A stretch of DNA of 64,000 nucleotides from Bacilli bacterium (lineage in GTDB: Bacteria; Bacillota_I; Bacilli_A; RF39; UBA660), in NCBI GenBank assembly GCA_017404385.1, contig JAFRCK010000023.1, positions 1 to 64,000 of the forward strand. Reading direction: 5' to 3'. Shown here one piece after another: positions 51,915 to 60,752 of the stretch; position 1 is the first letter of the stretch; the number at the start of each line of letters is the position of its first letter. Below the pieces are notes generated by a model. It saw only the letters and a program-made list of their open reading frames with translations, had not been told where the DNA came from and ran no database searches. A program made the translations under genes and the position numbers.

Positions 51915-54776
51915 ATGTATATACCATTATGTGTCAAAACTGATTATTCACTCCTATCGTCTTTAATAAAAATAGAAGATTTAATTGCTAAAGTAAAGGA
52001 ATATGGTTTTACCGGAGTAGGAATAGTCGATGATAATTTATCTTATGTGATGGAGTTTTATAATATAGCAATTAAAAATGAAATTAAACCAATAATAGGT
52101 TTAGAAGTAGTATTAGATAATAAAAAGATATATCTTTATGCGAAGAGTTATATTGGGTATCAGAATCTTTGTTATATTTCTAGTAATGAAAAGACTATTG
52201 ATAATATTAAGAATAATTCTATAGATTTATTATGTATTATTCCGTATGAATCTATATCTCTTTATGATGAATTAAATATACCTGATACTTTTGTAGGTTA
52301 TGGTAATAAAGACGAAATAGATGATAAATATAAGAATATATTTATAAATGAAGCAAGATGTTTTAAGGAAGAAGATAATGAATATTTAAGATATTTGACT
52401 TTAATAAAAGAGGGTAAAACTATAGATGATAAGATAGAAGATTATAAAAATAGTGTTCTTTTAGATAAAGTAGATATAAATGTTAAAGAAAAAGAATATT
52501 TTGAAGAAATATATAATTTATGTAATGTAAAGATTGAAAAGCAAGATTTACTTCCTAAATATAGTGATGATAAAGAATTTAATGAAAATGAATACTTAGA
52601 AAAATTAAGTAAAAAGGGATTACTTAAAAGATTTAATAATAAAGTTCCAATCAAATATGCAAAAAGGTTAGAAAAAGAATTAGATATTATTAAAAACATG
52701 GGATTCTCTAATTATTTTTTAGTAGTATGGGACTATGTTAAATTTGCCAAAAAGAATGGAATACTAGTAGGACCTGGAAGAGGATCAGCTGCAGGCTCTT
52801 TGGTTAGTTATTCTCTTGGTATTACAGATATAGATCCTATTAAATATGATTTGTATTTTGAAAGGTTTTTAAACCCAGAAAGAGTAACTATGCCTGATAT
52901 AGATATAGATTTTGAATCAACAAGAAGAGATGAAGTAGTGGATTATGTTACCAGTAAATATGGTAGTAAAAGAGTATGTGAAATAATAACATATGGTACT
53001 TTAAAAGCAAAAATGGTTTTAAGAGATATTGCTAGAGTATTTAATATGGATAATAAAATAGATTCTTTTATTAAAATGTTTGATAGTAATTTATCTTTAG
53101 AAGATAATTTAAAAAATAATAATATAAAAGAAGTAGTAAAAAAAGACACATTATTATCTAGAATATGTAAAATATCATTAAAATTAGAAGGATTAAAAAG
53201 ATTAACTTCTGTTCATGCAGCTGGTGTAGTTATCAGTAATAAAGAATTAGATAGATATATACCTATATATAAAAATGGTGAAAATTATTTATCAGGTTAT
53301 ACAATGAATTATATTGAATCTTTAGGATTATTAAAGATGGACTTTTTAGCATTAGATAATTTAGTTTTAGTGAGTAATTTATTAAACGAAATAGATGGAT
53401 TAGATATAAAGAATATTCCTTTAGATGATAAAAAGACACTAGATATATTTAGGAATGTAAAAACAGATGGTATATTTCAATTTGAATCTTCTGGTATGAA
53501 AAATGTTCTTAGAAAGTTTCCGTTAAAAGATTTTAGAGATTTATCTGTAATATTAGCATTGTTTAGACCAGGACCAATGGATAGCATTGATACATATATT
53601 AAAAGAATGAATGGCAAAGAGAAGATAGATTATATACATGAAGATTTAAAACCGGTATTAGAAGAGACATATGGAATAATAGTTTATCAAGAACAAATAA
53701 TGAGAATAGCTAATATTATGGCTGGTTTTAGTTTAGGAGAAGCTGATGTATTAAGAAGAGCTATGAGTAAAAAATCAGAAAAACTAATGCAGGAACAAAA
53801 AGTAAAATTTATAGATGGTGCATTATCAAAAGGATATAAAGAAGATATAGCTAATAAAACATTTGATTATATTTATAAATTTGCTTCATATGGATTTAAT
53901 AAAGCACACTCAGTTAGTTACTCACTTATATCATATCAAATGGCTTATTTAAAAGCACATTATAGTAATCATTATATGAAATATTTATTATCAATGGTTA
54001 TAGGTAGAGAAGAAAAGACTAAAGAGTATATTAATGAATGTAAATTAAATAAAATAAAGATTTTAAAACCAGATATTAATATAAGTACTGATACATATTT
54101 AATAGAACATGAAGATATTAGATTCCCACTTACATGTATTAAAAATGTGGGACAAGTAGCGTGTAAAACTATAATAGAAGAAAGAAAAAAGAAAAAATTT
54201 GTTGATTTTCTTGATTTTATAGGAAGAACTTATAATAAAGGTATTAATAGAAAAATACTAGAACAATTAATTTATTCAGGTGCTTTTGATAGTATTAGTT
54301 CTAATAAAAAGACACTTATTAATAATTTAGATATATCTATTAATTATGCAGAATTAATTAATGATTTAGATCCTTCTTTTGTAGAAAAACCAGAATTTGT
54401 TGATTATGAAGAGTTTACAAAAGAAGAATTAACTAATATAGAATTTAATACTTTTGGATTTTATTTATCAAATCATCCGGTTCAAAAATATAGACAAAAT
54501 AATATTACTACTCAAAATATAAAACAATATTTTAATAGAGTAATAACTATATATTTATTAGTTGATAGAAAAAATGAAATTGCTACTAAAAAGAAAGATA
54601 AAATGGTATTTATAACAGCATCTGATGAGTTTTCTAGTATTGAGTTAGTTGTATTTCCAAAAGTATATGAAAGATTCTATAATATATCAAGAGGAGAAGT
54701 ATATAAATTTATTGCTAAAGTAGAAAAAAGAGGTAGTGAATACCAATTAATTGTGAATAATATTGAAAAGTTATAG
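51915..54776 (+). CDS. dnaE: DNA polymerase III alpha subunit, DnaE type
   Basis: A C-family DNA polymerase of 953 residues. The N-terminal PHP domain begins CVKTDYSLLSS, where catalytic PHP domains have HxHS; the two His are replaced, so metal-dependent proofreading or pyrophosphatase activity is unlikely. The polymerase core has VGPGRGSAAGSLVSYSLGIT and the catalytic Asp pair in PDIDIDFE, then KMDFLALDNL (third Asp) and FRPGPMDSI. A helix-hairpin-helix and an OB domain follow. It is shorter than typical DnaE (about 1100), partly at the C-terminal end. GGGAGG precedes the start. In Bacilli DnaE extends primers and PolC does bulk synthesis; PolC is not in this window. Confidence 0.9.
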   Translation: MYIPLCVKTDYSLLSSLIKIEDLIAKVKEYGFTGVGIVDDNLSYVMEFYNIAIKNEIKPIIGLEVVLDNKKIYLYAKSYIGYQNLCYISSNEKTIDNIKNNSIDLLCIIPYESISLYDELNIPDTFVGYGNKDEIDDKYKNIFINEARCFKEEDNEYLRYLTLIKEGKTIDDKIEDYKNSVLLDKVDINVKEKEYFEEIYNLCNVKIEKQDLLPKYSDDKEFNENEYLEKLSKKGLLKRFNNKVPIKYAKRLEKELDIIKNMGFSNYFLVVWDYVKFAKKNGILVGPGRGSAAGSLVSYSLGITDIDPIKYDLYFERFLNPERVTMPDIDIDFESTRRDEVVDYVTSKYGSKRVCEIITYGTLKAKMVLRDIARVFNMDNKIDSFIKMFDSNLSLEDNLKNNNIKEVVKKDTLLSRICKISLKLEGLKRLTSVHAAGVVISNKELDRYIPIYKNGENYLSGYTMNYIESLGLLKMDFLALDNLVLVSNLLNEIDGLDIKNIPLDDKKTLDIFRNVKTDGIFQFESSGMKNVLRKFPLKDFRDLSVILALFRPGPMDSIDTYIKRMNGKEKIDYIHEDLKPVLEETYGIIVYQEQIMRIANIMAGFSLGEADVLRRAMSKKSEKLMQEQKVKFIDGALSKGYKEDIANKTFDYIYKFASYGFNKAHSVSYSLISYQMAYLKAHYSNHYMKYLLSMVIGREEKTKEYINECKLNKIKILKPDINISTDTYLIEHEDIRFPLTCIKNVGQVACKTIIEERKKKKFVDFLDFIGRTYNKGINRKILEQLIYSGAFDSISSNKKTLINNLDISINYAELINDLDPSFVEKPEFVDYEEFTKEELTNIEFNTFGFYLSNHPVQKYRQNNITTQNIKQYFNRVITIYLLVDRKNEIATKKKDKMVFITASDEFSSIELVVFPKVYERFYNISRGEVYKFIAKVEKRGSEYQLIVNNIEKL

Positions 54777-54792
54777 AAATATAACTTTTTTT
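54766..54792 (+). terminator. Intrinsic terminator after dnaE
   Basis: AAAAGTTAT and ATAACTTTT pair around AGAAA, with seven T behind. Confidence 0.82.
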
Positions 54793-54820
54793 GTTGTATA
54801 ATTATACTAGGTGAATGCGT

Positions 54821-56239
54821 GTGAATAAGACAAAGATGATTAGTACCATAGGTCCTAACTCTTCGGATTATGCTATAATCAAGAACATGATCGCATCAGG
54901 GGTTGACGTTATTAGAATTAATATGGCATATGCAAAATTTGATTTTGCTAGAGATGTTATATTAAATGTAAGAAAAATAAATAACGAAGAAAATGTAACA
55001 ACGGGTATTATGCTTGATACAGTTGGTCCTGAACTTAGAATTTGTGGTCTAGAGAAACCAGTTATTTCATTAGAAAGAGGTAAACTAATAAGAATAGTTT
55101 CAACAGGTATTATTGGTAATTCTGATATTATTTCTGTTCCATATAAAGAAATAATTGATCATACTAAAGTAGGAGATTTTATTTATTTGAATAATGCTAC
55201 TGTAAAATTACAAGTAACTGCTAAAAATGATGATACTTTATTATGTCAAATTCATAATACTGGAAAGATTATTTCTGAATCTACAATAAATATCCCAAAT
55301 GCAGATTTTAATATTAAATTTTTATCAAAATACGATGAGGAAGTTATAAAATTTGCTTTACAAATGCAGGTAGATTATCTAGCTCTATCTAATGTTAGAG
55401 AAGAATCTGATGTACTTGATGTAAATGATTTACTAATTAATTTAAATGATAATAATATACAATTATTAAGTAAAATAGAAAATAGACACGCACTAGATCA
55501 AATAGAAAAAATATTAAAAGTAAGTGATGGAATAATAATATCAAGAGGAGATTTAGCTCTAGATATGAATATTGAAAAAGTTCCTAATATACAAAAAACA
55601 TTAACTAAGTTAACAAAAGAAAAAGAAAAAATAGTAATAATATCGACAGATATATTGGCATCTATGGAAAATAATGATACTCCAACAAGAGCAGAGGTAT
55701 CTGATATAGCAAATGCTATTATAGATAATGTTGATGCCTTGATACTGGGCTCAGAAACAGCAATAGGCATTTATCCTGTAACAACAGTTAAAACTATGAA
55801 CAAGATAATTGATGAAATAGAAAATAATATAAATTATAACAATCTATTACATGAAATTACAAGAAACGAAAACATACAAATTTCTAAAGCAATAGCGTAT
55901 TCTACGGTTGATTCTGCTAATAGAGTTGGGGCTAAAGCTATTATTTGCTCGACAATGTCTGGTTCTACTGCTAGAGATATTAGTAATTATAGACCCAGTT
56001 GCCCAGTAGTGGCAATTTCACCAAATTCTAAAGTAGTAAGAGGCTTAACAATTAATTATGGTATTATACCTCATATTGTTGGTATGGCAGAAAATACTGA
56101 TGAATTGGTTGAATTATCTTTACAAGCTGTTAAAAAGATACTAAAACTAGAAGCAGGAGATAAAGTTGTTATAGCTGGATCATTTCCATTAGAATCTGTT
56201 AATTATACTAATTTTATGAAAATAGAGGAGATTAAGTAA
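54821..56239 (+). CDS. pyk: Pyruvate kinase-like protein
   Basis: A 472-residue protein with the full pyruvate kinase fold: N-terminal TIM barrel KMISTIGPNS, MLDTVGPELRI, SKIENRHAL (catalytic Lys, Glu), ISRGDLALDM (Asp for metal), TRAEVSDIANAI and a C-terminal domain. Some active-site positions differ from the family: the RLNFSHG loop is RINMAYA (Ser and His replaced) and DTKGPE is DTVGPE (Lys replaced). It probably still folds and may still act, with changed potassium or nucleotide handling. GTG 54821 is seven bases after AGGTG and is preferred over ATG 54815. It follows dnaE as in many Bacilli. Confidence 0.85.
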   Translation: MNKTKMISTIGPNSSDYAIIKNMIASGVDVIRINMAYAKFDFARDVILNVRKINNEENVTTGIMLDTVGPELRICGLEKPVISLERGKLIRIVSTGIIGNSDIISVPYKEIIDHTKVGDFIYLNNATVKLQVTAKNDDTLLCQIHNTGKIISESTINIPNADFNIKFLSKYDEEVIKFALQMQVDYLALSNVREESDVLDVNDLLINLNDNNIQLLSKIENRHALDQIEKILKVSDGIIISRGDLALDMNIEKVPNIQKTLTKLTKEKEKIVIISTDILASMENNDTPTRAEVSDIANAIIDNVDALILGSETAIGIYPVTTVKTMNKIIDEIENNINYNNLLHEITRNENIQISKAIAYSTVDSANRVGAKAIICSTMSGSTARDISNYRPSCPVVAISPNSKVVRGLTINYGIIPHIVGMAENTDELVELSLQAVKKILKLEAGDKVVIAGSFPLESVNYTNFMKIEEIK

Positions 56240-56240
56240 T

Positions 56241-56768
56241 ATGAATATGGATGAAGTTATAAAGAATAATCCTAATTTCTTTGATGAATATCCAATATTT
56301 GAAATAGAGTATAATAGAGATGGAACAAGAAAAAACTTTTATACATTAGCAAGTGAAAGAGACATAAAGGAAACACAAATTAAAAGTGATGAAAATGAAT
56401 TAGACTTTTTATTTAGTCAAAATAAAATATCTAAAGATGAATATGATTCAAAGAAGAAAGTACTAGAAGAAAAATTAGAAAACCAAAATTATGTATATAA
56501 TGATATAATTTTTGACATTATATCTAATCAAGAATTAACAGAATTAAAAAAAGAAATAAAAGAAGCTAATTTGAATGATATAGATTTAAAAAGATTAGCT
56601 AGTTCATTAGCATCTATTGCTGAAGAGAAGATAAGTGATTTTCAACAAAACAACAAGGAGTTTAGAGAACAAAATTTATCTGAATGGAATGAAAAATATA
56701 ATATAATTGCAAATAGTTATGCTAAAACGAGGGAATTAGAAAGTTTTATTCTTAGTTTAATAGAATAA
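56241..56768 (+). CDS. Hypothetical coiled-coil protein
   Basis: A 175-residue, highly charged, helical protein. The opening NPNFFDEYPIFEIEYNRDGT and then FFLSQNKISKDEYDSKKKVLEEKLE-like helices give no known family. The middle resembles SHOCT-type hairpins (KISKDEYDSKK) followed by long coiled coils. No signal peptide or membrane segment is present. It starts one base after pyk with GAGGAG inside pyk, so it is co-transcribed. Function unknown. Confidence 0.62.
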   Translation: MNMDEVIKNNPNFFDEYPIFEIEYNRDGTRKNFYTLASERDIKETQIKSDENELDFLFSQNKISKDEYDSKKKVLEEKLENQNYVYNDIIFDIISNQELTELKKEIKEANLNDIDLKRLASSLASIAEEKISDFQQNNKEFREQNLSEWNEKYNIIANSYAKTRELESFILSLIE

Positions 56769-56806
56769 TTCTTTTTTTTATGCTATTATAAAAGTGGTGG
56801 TTTGTT

Positions 56807-57298
56807 ATGAAAGAATTATTGATATTGTATGGAACAAATGTAGTGTCATCGATAATATATAATACGGGCATATATTATAAGTTACATAGAGATGCAAGAA
56901 AGAAAACAATGAGAAAATTAAAGTATAAAGGTGATATTTCAAAAGCTACAAAAAAAGAACTTAGAACTATTAATAAAGATTTTAGAGAAATTTCATGGGA
57001 TGGAATAAAGCAATCTTTTATTCCGTTAATAAATATTTTATATACAATGCAAAACATAGATGCGTATGATGATTTTAAAGAAGAATTTGAAAATGAATAT
57101 GAAGAGATAGTTGAAAGAGCAAATGAAAAAGAAGAATTAGCAAGACAAATATATTTAGAAATGTTAAGACAATATAAAGATGATCTTGATATTGATGAAA
57201 CTATGAAAAATAAAATAGATGATGATAATTATAGACCAAGTAAAAAAGAATTTGTTAAAACACTAAAATATTTAAAACCTGAAGCGGAAATAAAGTAA
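56807..57298 (+). CDS. Hypothetical protein with N-terminal hydrophobic segment
   Basis: A 163-residue protein. The first 25 residues (LLILYGTNVVSSIIYNTGIYY) are hydrophobic and may form a membrane helix; another moderately hydrophobic part is IKQSFIPLINILYTMQNI. The rest is a charged helical tail rich in Glu and Lys. I recognise no family. TATAAT-like sequence at about 56785 and GGTGG before the ATG suggest a separate unit with a terminator behind it. Confidence 0.62.
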   Translation: MKELLILYGTNVVSSIIYNTGIYYKLHRDARKKTMRKLKYKGDISKATKKELRTINKDFREISWDGIKQSFIPLINILYTMQNIDAYDDFKEEFENEYEEIVERANEKEELARQIYLEMLRQYKDDLDIDETMKNKIDDDNYRPSKKEFVKTLKYLKPEAEIK

Positions 57299-57314
57299 CT
57301 ATTGTTACTTTTTT
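57292..57314 (+). terminator. Intrinsic terminator
   Basis: AAAGTAAC-TATT-GTTACTTT stem followed by a T run. Confidence 0.8.
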
Positions 57315-57360
57315 TATTGTAAATAATAACTAATTATTATATAATTATAATGGTGATGGT

Positions 57361-58134
57361 ATGAGAAAAAGGTTAGTTAGCGCATTTATACTGTTATTAG
57401 TTTATGCACCTATAATTGTAATAGGTGGTAATCTCTTTAAAGTGGGTATTACTTTAACAGCAATTTTATGTTATAGAGAAATCTTTAATTTAATAAAGAA
57501 GGACAATAATATTCCAATAGCAATTGAAATATTATCCTATGTACTAACTGGCTCAATAGTATTATGTGGGGAATATATAATTCAAGCTATTGCTGCTACA
57601 TTTATCTTAATGTTCATACCATTAATATTATATAAAACTAAAGAATATAGTTATGATACAGCTAGTAAAATGACACTAAGTGTTTTAATGATAGGATTTG
57701 CATTTTATGTTTTAAACTCGGTTAGAATGGAGTCTTTACATGTTTGTATTTATTTAATATTAATAACTATTTTTACTGATACTTTTGCTTTTTTAGGTGG
57801 TAAGTTTTTAGGTAAACATAAACTTATTCCTAGAGTTTCACCAAATAAAACAATAGAAGGAACATTATGTGGTTTTGTAATAGGTTCATTAGTTCCAACT
57901 GTCTATTATGTGACAATGGTTGATCAGAGTGAAGGTTTCTTTGATATTCTGGTTGTTAGTATGATTTATAGTATTTTTGCCGTTATAGGTGATTTAGTGT
58001 TTAGTGCTACCAAACGAAGATTTGATATTAAAGATTTTTCTAATACTATTCCAGGTGTAGGTGGTTTGTTAGATTTATTTGATAGTTTAATATTTACATG
58101 TATTACTTATTCAATAGTTAGTATATTATTATAG
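57361..58134 (+). CDS. cdsA: Phosphatidate cytidylyltransferase
   Basis: Makes CDP-diacylglycerol from phosphatidate and CTP, the source of bacterial phospholipids. The 257-residue multi-pass protein has the family signature ending in SPNKTIEGTLCGFVIGS and the conserved TDTFAFLGGKFLGKH with Asp for metal. The C-terminal DLVFSATKRRFDIKDF and GLLDLFDSL complete the CdsA signature. It is next to rseP, but the dxr gene that usually sits between them in Bacilli is absent. GGTGATGG is the ribosome site. Confidence 0.92.
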   Translation: MRKRLVSAFILLLVYAPIIVIGGNLFKVGITLTAILCYREIFNLIKKDNNIPIAIEILSYVLTGSIVLCGEYIIQAIAATFILMFIPLILYKTKEYSYDTASKMTLSVLMIGFAFYVLNSVRMESLHVCIYLILITIFTDTFAFLGGKFLGKHKLIPRVSPNKTIEGTLCGFVIGSLVPTVYYVTMVDQSEGFFDILVVSMIYSIFAVIGDLVFSATKRRFDIKDFSNTIPGVGGLLDLFDSLIFTCITYSIVSILL

Positions 58135-58143
58135 GAGGATAAA

Positions 58144-59235
58144 ATGACATTAATTTTATTTATATTGATATTAGGTTTAATAATTTTTATACACGAACTA
58201 GGACATTTTATATTTGCCAAAAAGGCAGGTATATATGTTTATGAGTTTTCGTTAGGTTTTGGGCCAAAATTATTTTCTTTTAGAAGAAAAAATGATGAAA
58301 CAGAGTATATGATTAGACTTATACCACTTGGTGGTTATGTTGCTTTAGCGGGTGAAACATATGAGGAAGAAGAACCTGCTGAAAAAGAAGAAAAAAAAGA
58401 TAAGAAAAGTAAAAAAGAAGATACTAAAGAAGAAATTGTAGTGCCAGAAGATAAGAAATTATATAACAAAAGTTTTTTAAGACAGTTTTCAGTAATGGTC
58501 GCAGGTGTATTTAATAACTTCTTGCTTGGATTATTATTACTATTTATAATTGGTTTAGCATATGGATCATCTTTTAGTACAAATGAATTAATTGGATTAA
58601 AAGAAGGGTATCCTTTATATGAACTTGGTGCTAGAGATGGAGATAAAATAACTAAGATTAACGGAAAGAGTATATCTGATTTTGATGATGTTTTAACTCA
58701 AATAGCTATATCAGGTGAAGGAAAAGAAATAACAGTTACTTATTCATCAAATGGCAAAGAAAACACTAGTAAATTAAAACCAACATATGATAAAAAAGAA
58801 AAAAAATACTTTTATGGAATTGCCACTAAAACAATTAATGAAACAGGTCCAATTTCTGCATTAAAATATGCATTCTATAAATTTAAGTCTATATTTAAAC
58901 AATTAATTATAATTATTATTAGTTTATTTACTGGTAAACTAGGAATAAATAGCTTATCTGGACCAGTTGGTATATATCAAGTTGTTGGAATAGCTAAATC
59001 TAGTATGGAATCATTATTATATTTGACAGCTTATTTATCTATAAATGTTGGATTTATGAATATTCTTCCATTCCCAGCATTTGATGGTGGAAGAGCATTC
59101 CTTCTTATAATAGAAAAAATTACTAAGAAGAAAGTACCACTTAAAGTAGAAACCATTATTAATAATATAGGATTTATATTATTAATGGGATTAATGGTAT
59201 ATATAACAATAAAAGATGTGTTAAATCTATTTTAA
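58144..59235 (+). CDS. rseP: Site-2 zinc metalloprotease RseP/RasP
   Basis: Intramembrane protease that cuts anti-sigma factors and remnant signal peptides. The 363-residue protein has HELGHFIFA with the HExxH zinc site at about residue 18, a PDZ domain at about 175-240 (EGYPLYELGARDGDKITKINGK) and the third metal ligand in NILPFPAFDGGRAF near 318. An acidic/Lys insert (EEEEPAEKEEKKDKKSKKEDTKEE in outline) sits between the first helix pair and the PDZ domain. It is 9 bases after cdsA. Confidence 0.92.
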   Translation: MTLILFILILGLIIFIHELGHFIFAKKAGIYVYEFSLGFGPKLFSFRRKNDETEYMIRLIPLGGYVALAGETYEEEEPAEKEEKKDKKSKKEDTKEEIVVPEDKKLYNKSFLRQFSVMVAGVFNNFLLGLLLLFIIGLAYGSSFSTNELIGLKEGYPLYELGARDGDKITKINGKSISDFDDVLTQIAISGEGKEITVTYSSNGKENTSKLKPTYDKKEKKYFYGIATKTINETGPISALKYAFYKFKSIFKQLIIIIISLFTGKLGINSLSGPVGIYQVVGIAKSSMESLLYLTAYLSINVGFMNILPFPAFDGGRAFLLIIEKITKKKVPLKVETIINNIGFILLMGLMVYITIKDVLNLF

Positions 59236-59246
59236 TACATCTTTTA
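59211..59246 (+). terminator. Intrinsic terminator after rseP
   Basis: AAAAGATGTG and TACATCTTTT pair with a T tail; the rseP stop is in the loop. Confidence 0.6.
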
Positions 59247-59273
59247 TTTTGATATAATGAGATTGGTGATATT

Positions 59274-60212
59274 ATGGATAAAATTAAAGTTATATATATG
59301 GGAACACCAGAATTTAGTGTTAAACCACTAGAAGAAATAAATAAATTATGTGATGTATTACTCGTTGTAACACAGCCAGATAAATTAGTGGGTAGAAAAC
59401 AAGAAATAAAATATTCTCCAGTAAAGGAATATGCTTTAAAAAATAATATTGAGGTTTTTCAACCAGCTAAAATAAAAGACGATTATCAAAGAATAATAGA
59501 TTTAAAACCAGAATTAATTATTACATGTGCATATGGACAAATAATACCAAAAGCTATATTAGATTTACCAAAGTATAAATGCATTAATATTCATGCATCA
59601 TTACTTCCTAAATATAGAGGAGGAGCACCAATTCATCATGCGATTATTAATGGAGATAAAGAAACTGGTGTTACTATTATGTATATGGATGAAAAAATGG
59701 ATTCTGGTAATATTTTATATCAAAAAAATATTCCTATTGAAGAAATTGATAATGTTGGTACAATGTTTGAAAAACTAAGCGTTTTAGGATCTGAAATGAT
59801 AAAAGAATTCTTGCCTAGGTTTATTTCAGGTGATTTTAAAAGTATCAAACAAGATGAATCACTTGTTACTTATGCATATAATATATCAAAAGAAGATGAA
59901 TTAATTAGTTTTAATAATACAACTATAAATATTTTTAATAAGATTAGAGGTCTTAATCCTTTTCCAGTTGGATATACATTGTTAGAGGGAAAAAGGGTAA
60001 AACTATATAGTTCTAGAATAGGTACTTTAAATAAAGGATATATTGGTGAAATTATTAATATATATCCTGATGGTTTAGGAGTTAAAACTTGTGATGGAGA
60101 AATAATAATTACTGAATTACAATTTGAGGGAAAAAAAAGAACTAGTGTTAAAGATTATTTAAATGGAATTCAAAACAAAAATGAACTGTTAGGGAAGAAA
60201 TTTACAGAATAG
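59274..60212 (+). CDS. fmt: Methionyl-tRNA formyltransferase
   Basis: Formylates initiator Met-tRNA using formyl-tetrahydrofolate. The 312-residue product has the hydrolase-like folate site INIHASLLPKYRGGAP at about residue 105 with the catalytic Asn/His pair, TGVTIMYMDEKMDSGNIL, and a C-terminal OB domain with NPFPVGYT and FTE end. It complements the def gene elsewhere in the window. It stands alone with TATAAT near 59251 and a terminator overlapping its stop. Confidence 0.93.
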   Translation: MDKIKVIYMGTPEFSVKPLEEINKLCDVLLVVTQPDKLVGRKQEIKYSPVKEYALKNNIEVFQPAKIKDDYQRIIDLKPELIITCAYGQIIPKAILDLPKYKCINIHASLLPKYRGGAPIHHAIINGDKETGVTIMYMDEKMDSGNILYQKNIPIEEIDNVGTMFEKLSVLGSEMIKEFLPRFISGDFKSIKQDESLVTYAYNISKEDELISFNNTTINIFNKIRGLNPFPVGYTLLEGKRVKLYSSRIGTLNKGYIGEIINIYPDGLGVKTCDGEIIITELQFEGKKRTSVKDYLNGIQNKNELLGKKFTE

Positions 60213-60233
60213 TGTAAACTATTCTTTTTTTTT
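60207..60233 (+). terminator. Intrinsic terminator after fmt
   Basis: GAATAGTGTAAACTATTC palindrome followed by nine T. Confidence 0.87.
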
Positions 60234-60252
60234 GAATTTTTTTTCAAGTTTA

Positions 60253-60281
60253 TAGACAAATTTTATTGAATATTATATAAT
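60253..60281 (+). promoter_or_regulatory. mraZ promoter
   Basis: TAGACA (60253-60258) and TATAAT (60276-60281) are 17 bases apart, 46 bases before the mraZ ATG. Confidence 0.78.
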
Positions 60282-60292
60282 TAAAATAACCA

Positions 60293-60318
60293 GTGGAGAA
60301 AAGTGGTTGATTGTGGGG
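60293..60318 (+). promoter_or_regulatory. MraZ operator, three GTGG repeats
   Basis: GTGGAG, GTGGTT and GTGGGG start at 60293, 60303 and 60313, exactly 10 bases apart. This is the direct-repeat pattern bound by MraZ upstream of the division cluster. The third repeat overlaps the mraZ ribosome site GGGGG. Confidence 0.85.
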
Positions 60319-60326
60319 GATGAAAA

Positions 60327-60752
60327 ATGTTCATGGGAGAGTTTCATCATAGTATTGATGAAAAAGGAAGACTTATTATTCCTTCAAAGTTTCGTAATGA
60401 ACTTGGTAAAAAGTTTATTGTTACTAGAGGAATAGAAGAATGTTTATTTGTTTATTCTCTTGAAGAATGGAATAATATGGTTTCAACTTTAAAAGAACTT
60501 CCATTTACAAGAAAAGATGCCCGTACATTTATGAGAATGTTTTTATCAGGGGCCACTGAGTGTGAACTTGATAGTAATGGCAGAATTAATATTCCAAGTC
60601 CATTAATTAATTATGCATCTATGAAAAAAGATTGTGTAGTTATTGGAGTTAATGACAGATTAGAAATATGGTCTAATGACAAATATGAAGAATTCTTTAA
60701 TACTAATATTGAAAGATTTGATGAGATAGCGGAGAACTTATTTAATGAGTGA
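60327..60752 (+). CDS. mraZ: Transcriptional regulator MraZ
   Basis: DNA-binding protein (141 residues) with two AbrB-like swapped-hairpin domains: FMGEFHHSIDEKGRLIIPSKFR at the start and SGATECELDSNGRINIPSPLI in the middle. It binds GTGG repeats in its own promoter and represses the cluster. It starts at ATG 60327 (MFMGE, as in relatives) and ends in TGA, overlapping the rsmH start by 8 bases. Confidence 0.94.
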   Translation: MFMGEFHHSIDEKGRLIIPSKFRNELGKKFIVTRGIEECLFVYSLEEWNNMVSTLKELPFTRKDARTFMRMFLSGATECELDSNGRINIPSPLINYASMKKDCVVIGVNDRLEIWSNDKYEEFFNTNIERFDEIAENLFNE

